Shown here piece after piece: positions 5,734 through 7,554 of a DNA stretch of 7,554 nt. Made by a program: the position numbers and the translations under genes. Positions within the stretch are counted from its first letter, which is position 1, and each line of letters starts with the position of its first letter. The notes beneath the pieces are model-generated. The model ran no database searches and was not told the DNA's origin. It worked only from the letters and a program-made list of their open reading frames with translations. Source of the stretch: Spartobacteria bacterium (GTDB taxonomy: Bacteria; Verrucomicrobiota; Verrucomicrobiia; Chthoniobacterales; UBA10450); the NCBI GenBank assembly GCA_003445855.1, contig DMCG01000196.1:1-7554 (forward strand), read 5' to 3'.

Positions 5734-5740
5734 CCTCAAT

Positions 5741-7554
5741 ATGTGCGGAATTGTCGGCTACGTCGGGCGATCGGAGGCCGCGCCCATTTTGCTCGACGGC
5801 CTGCGCCGACTCGAATATCGCGGCTACGATTCGGCGGGAGTTGCAATTGTCGATGGTGATCGGGTTGAGACGCGCAAATGCGCCGGACGCATCGCCGCGC
5901 TCGCGAAATTGATGGCGGAAAAACCGGCATCGGGCTCGTTTGGCATCAGTCACACGCGCTGGGCGACACATGGAAAGGTGAACGACGAGAACGCGCACCC
6001 GCATTTAGACGCCAGCGGAAAAATCGCGCTCGTCCATAATGGCGTGATTGAAAATTATCGGACGCTCAAGGAGCAGTTGAATGGTGGCGGCGACAATGAT
6101 TTCCGCTCGCAAACCGACACCGAAGTGCTTGCTCACCTCATCGGCAGCATTTATCAGCAGCTCGACGGAAAAGATTCCAAGGCGCGCCTGGTCAATGCCG
6201 TGCGCACGGCTTTGAAACAAGTCATCGGCACCTACGGCATCGCCGTTGTTCACGCGGACATCCCCAACTTTATCATTGGTGCGCGGCGCGGCAGCCCGCT
6301 CGTTCTCGGAGTTGGCAAAGACGAAAATTTTCTGGCCAGCGATGTGAGCGCGATCGTCGCTTACACACGCGACGCGGTTTACTTGAACGACTTCGACGTG
6401 GTCGCGGTCGAACGCGACAAGTTCGAGATCAGCTCGCTCGCTGGCGAGACCGGCGATCACCAAGTTAGCAAAGTCGACTTCACTGCGGAGGACATTAAGA
6501 AAGGCGATTATCCGCACTACATGCTCAAGGAAATCTTTGAGCAACCCGATTCCGTCCGAGACGCGATGCGCGGCCGCCTGAGTCTTGAGGAGTGCACTGC
6601 CAAGCTCGGTGGCCTTAACATGACGCCAGAACAATTGCGCGATGTCGGCCGCGTCGTTCTCACCGGTTGCGGCACCGCGCTGCACGCCGCCATGGTCGGG
6701 GAATATTTGATCGAGCAGCTCGCGAGCATTCCGACCGAAGTGGAGTACGCGAGTGAATTTCGCCATCGCAATACCCCGATGACGCCTGACACGCTCGTTT
6801 TTGCGGTCAGCCAGAGTGGCGAAACTGCCGATACGCTCGGCGCGCTGCGGGAAAGCCGGCGCAAAGGCCATCGCACGCTCGGTATTTGTAATAACGTGGC
6901 CAGCACGATCGCGCGCGAAAGCGACGGCGGCGTTTACATGCACGCCGGCCCGGAAATCGGCGTCGCTGCGACGAAATCATTCACATCACAACTCGTCATT
7001 CTCACTCTCATCGGCCTGCTTCTTGGCCGAATGAGAAATCTTTCCACTGCGGAAGGAACACGCATTATTAAAGAACTCGAAACGTTGCCGGAGCAAATCG
7101 AGAAAGTTTTGAAGTTAGGCGATCAAATCAAAGCGCTCGCAAAAAAATATGTCGATGTTAACGGCATGCTTTTCTTCGGCCGCCAGTTCAATTTCCCCAT
7201 CGCACTCGAAGGCGCGCTGAAAATGAAAGAGATCACTTATCTTTTCGCGGAAGGACACCCCAGCGCCGAGCTCAAGCACGGCATCATCGCGCTAGTGCGA
7301 CCCGATCTTCCCTCCATTTTTATCGCGCCCGACGACGCCGTGTTTTCGAAAAATTTAAATAACATCGAGCAGGTCAAAGCGCGCAAAGGCCCGATCATCG
7401 CGATCACCAGCGGCAACGGCGCGAAGCAACTCAAAGGACTCGCAAACGAAATTATTTCGCTCCCGGACGTGCCCGATTGCCTCAGCCCCATTCTCACCGT
7501 CGTCCCGCTCCAGCTCCTCGCCTACCATCTCGCCGTCGAGCTTGGCCGCGATGT
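5741..7554 (+). CDS. glmS: Glutamine--fructose-6-phosphate aminotransferase, 3' end outside window
   Basis: GlmS converts fructose-6-phosphate and glutamine to glucosamine-6-phosphate and glutamate, the first step toward UDP-GlcNAc for peptidoglycan and lipid A. ATG 5741 is followed at once by Cys2 (MCGIVGYVG), the nucleophile exposed when Met is removed, so the start is certain. The glutaminase domain (about 1-240) shows RGYDSAGV, SHTRWATHG, HNGVIENY and QTDTE. The two SIS isomerase domains show LTGCGTALHA, VSQSGETADTL, AATKSFTSQ, ALEGALKMKEITY (catalytic Glu) and AELKHGIIAL (catalytic His). The last motif has Ile where many homologues have Pro (KHGP). The frame is open for 604 codons to the window edge; only the C-terminal tail, with the conserved DKPRNLAKSVT-type end, should be missing. 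No Shine-Dalgarno lies at normal spacing. It is divergent from glgC. Confidence 0.96.
   Translation, partial: MCGIVGYVGRSEAAPILLDGLRRLEYRGYDSAGVAIVDGDRVETRKCAGRIAALAKLMAEKPASGSFGISHTRWATHGKVNDENAHPHLDASGKIALVHNGVIENYRTLKEQLNGGGDNDFRSQTDTEVLAHLIGSIYQQLDGKDSKARLVNAVRTALKQVIGTYGIAVVHADIPNFIIGARRGSPLVLGVGKDENFLASDVSAIVAYTRDAVYLNDFDVVAVERDKFEISSLAGETGDHQVSKVDFTAEDIKKGDYPHYMLKEIFEQPDSVRDAMRGRLSLEECTAKLGGLNMTPEQLRDVGRVVLTGCGTALHAAMVGEYLIEQLASIPTEVEYASEFRHRNTPMTPDTLVFAVSQSGETADTLGALRESRRKGHRTLGICNNVASTIARESDGGVYMHAGPEIGVAATKSFTSQLVILTLIGLLLGRMRNLSTAEGTRIIKELETLPEQIEKVLKLGDQIKALAKKYVDVNGMLFFGRQFNFPIALEGALKMKEITYLFAEGHPSAELKHGIIALVRPDLPSIFIAPDDAVFSKNLNNIEQVKARKGPIIAITSGNGAKQLKGLANEIISLPDVPDCLSPILTVVPLQLLAYHLAVELGRD

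Noticed and set aside
5612..5740. glmS ribozyme/riboswitch upstream of glmS
   Set aside because: The leader is short, shows none of the ribozyme's conserved core or pseudoknot layout, and that ribozyme is mainly known from Firmicutes.
6005..6943. Minus-strand open frame of 312 codons opposite glmS
   Set aside because: The plus-strand frame is clearly GlmS with all catalytic motifs; the opposite frame is a by-product of its codon use.
1..7554. Defence system, prophage, CRISPR or mobile-element cargo
   Set aside because: No recombinase, transposase, repeat-spacer array or toxin-antitoxin pattern is present; the NYN-domain gene alone matches the housekeeping YacP/Rae1 type.

Overview
The window looks like a chromosomal housekeeping segment of a Gram-negative bacterium, most likely a soil Verrucomicrobium of the Chthoniobacterales/Spartobacteria type. 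That placement is inference. It rests on lpxD (lipid A, hence an outer membrane), GlgC and aldolase of the form shared with cyanobacteria and plants, moderate GC, short GTAGCGG...CTACAG palindromic elements between genes, and almost no Shine-Dalgarno sequences. I see no phage, transposase, CRISPR, toxin-antitoxin, tRNA or rRNA signature.

Layout, left to right. The 3' part of a class II fructose-bisphosphate aldolase gene (1-735, +) is followed by a ~72-bp palindromic element that fills the gap to lpxD (809-1825, +). A stand-alone response-regulator receiver (about 1971-2417, +) runs tail-to-tail into a YacP/Rae1-like NYN-domain nuclease gene (2419-2853, -), with one base between the two stop codons. 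Upstream of the nuclease on the same strand is a tiny, extremely basic protein of 45 aa (2919-3056, -). Divergent from it is a two-gene envelope cassette on the + strand: a membrane-anchored coiled-coil protein with a C-terminal beta-rich domain (3214-4020), overlapped by 20 bp by a small probable lipoprotein (4001-4210). It converges on glgC (4265-5611, -). glgC is head-to-head with glmS (5741 to the right edge, +), and a second palindromic element lies between them.

How the genes relate. Aldolase, GlgC and GlmS all act around the hexose-phosphate pool: glycolysis or the Calvin cycle, glycogen synthesis, and entry to UDP-GlcNAc. UDP-GlcNAc feeds peptidoglycan and lipid A, and LpxD acts later in lipid A synthesis. 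The neighbourhood is thus loosely 'sugar phosphate and envelope', but orientation changes often, so most genes are probably separate transcription units. The only tight coupling visible is the overlapping 3214/4001 pair.

There is no gene-free stretch over 300 bp. The largest gaps are 3057-3213 and 1826-1970. I did not find a clearly new multi-gene system. The items most worth a second look are the two related palindromic elements, the +16-charge miniprotein, the envelope pair, a hairpin just before the glmS start, and the scarcity of Shine-Dalgarno sites.
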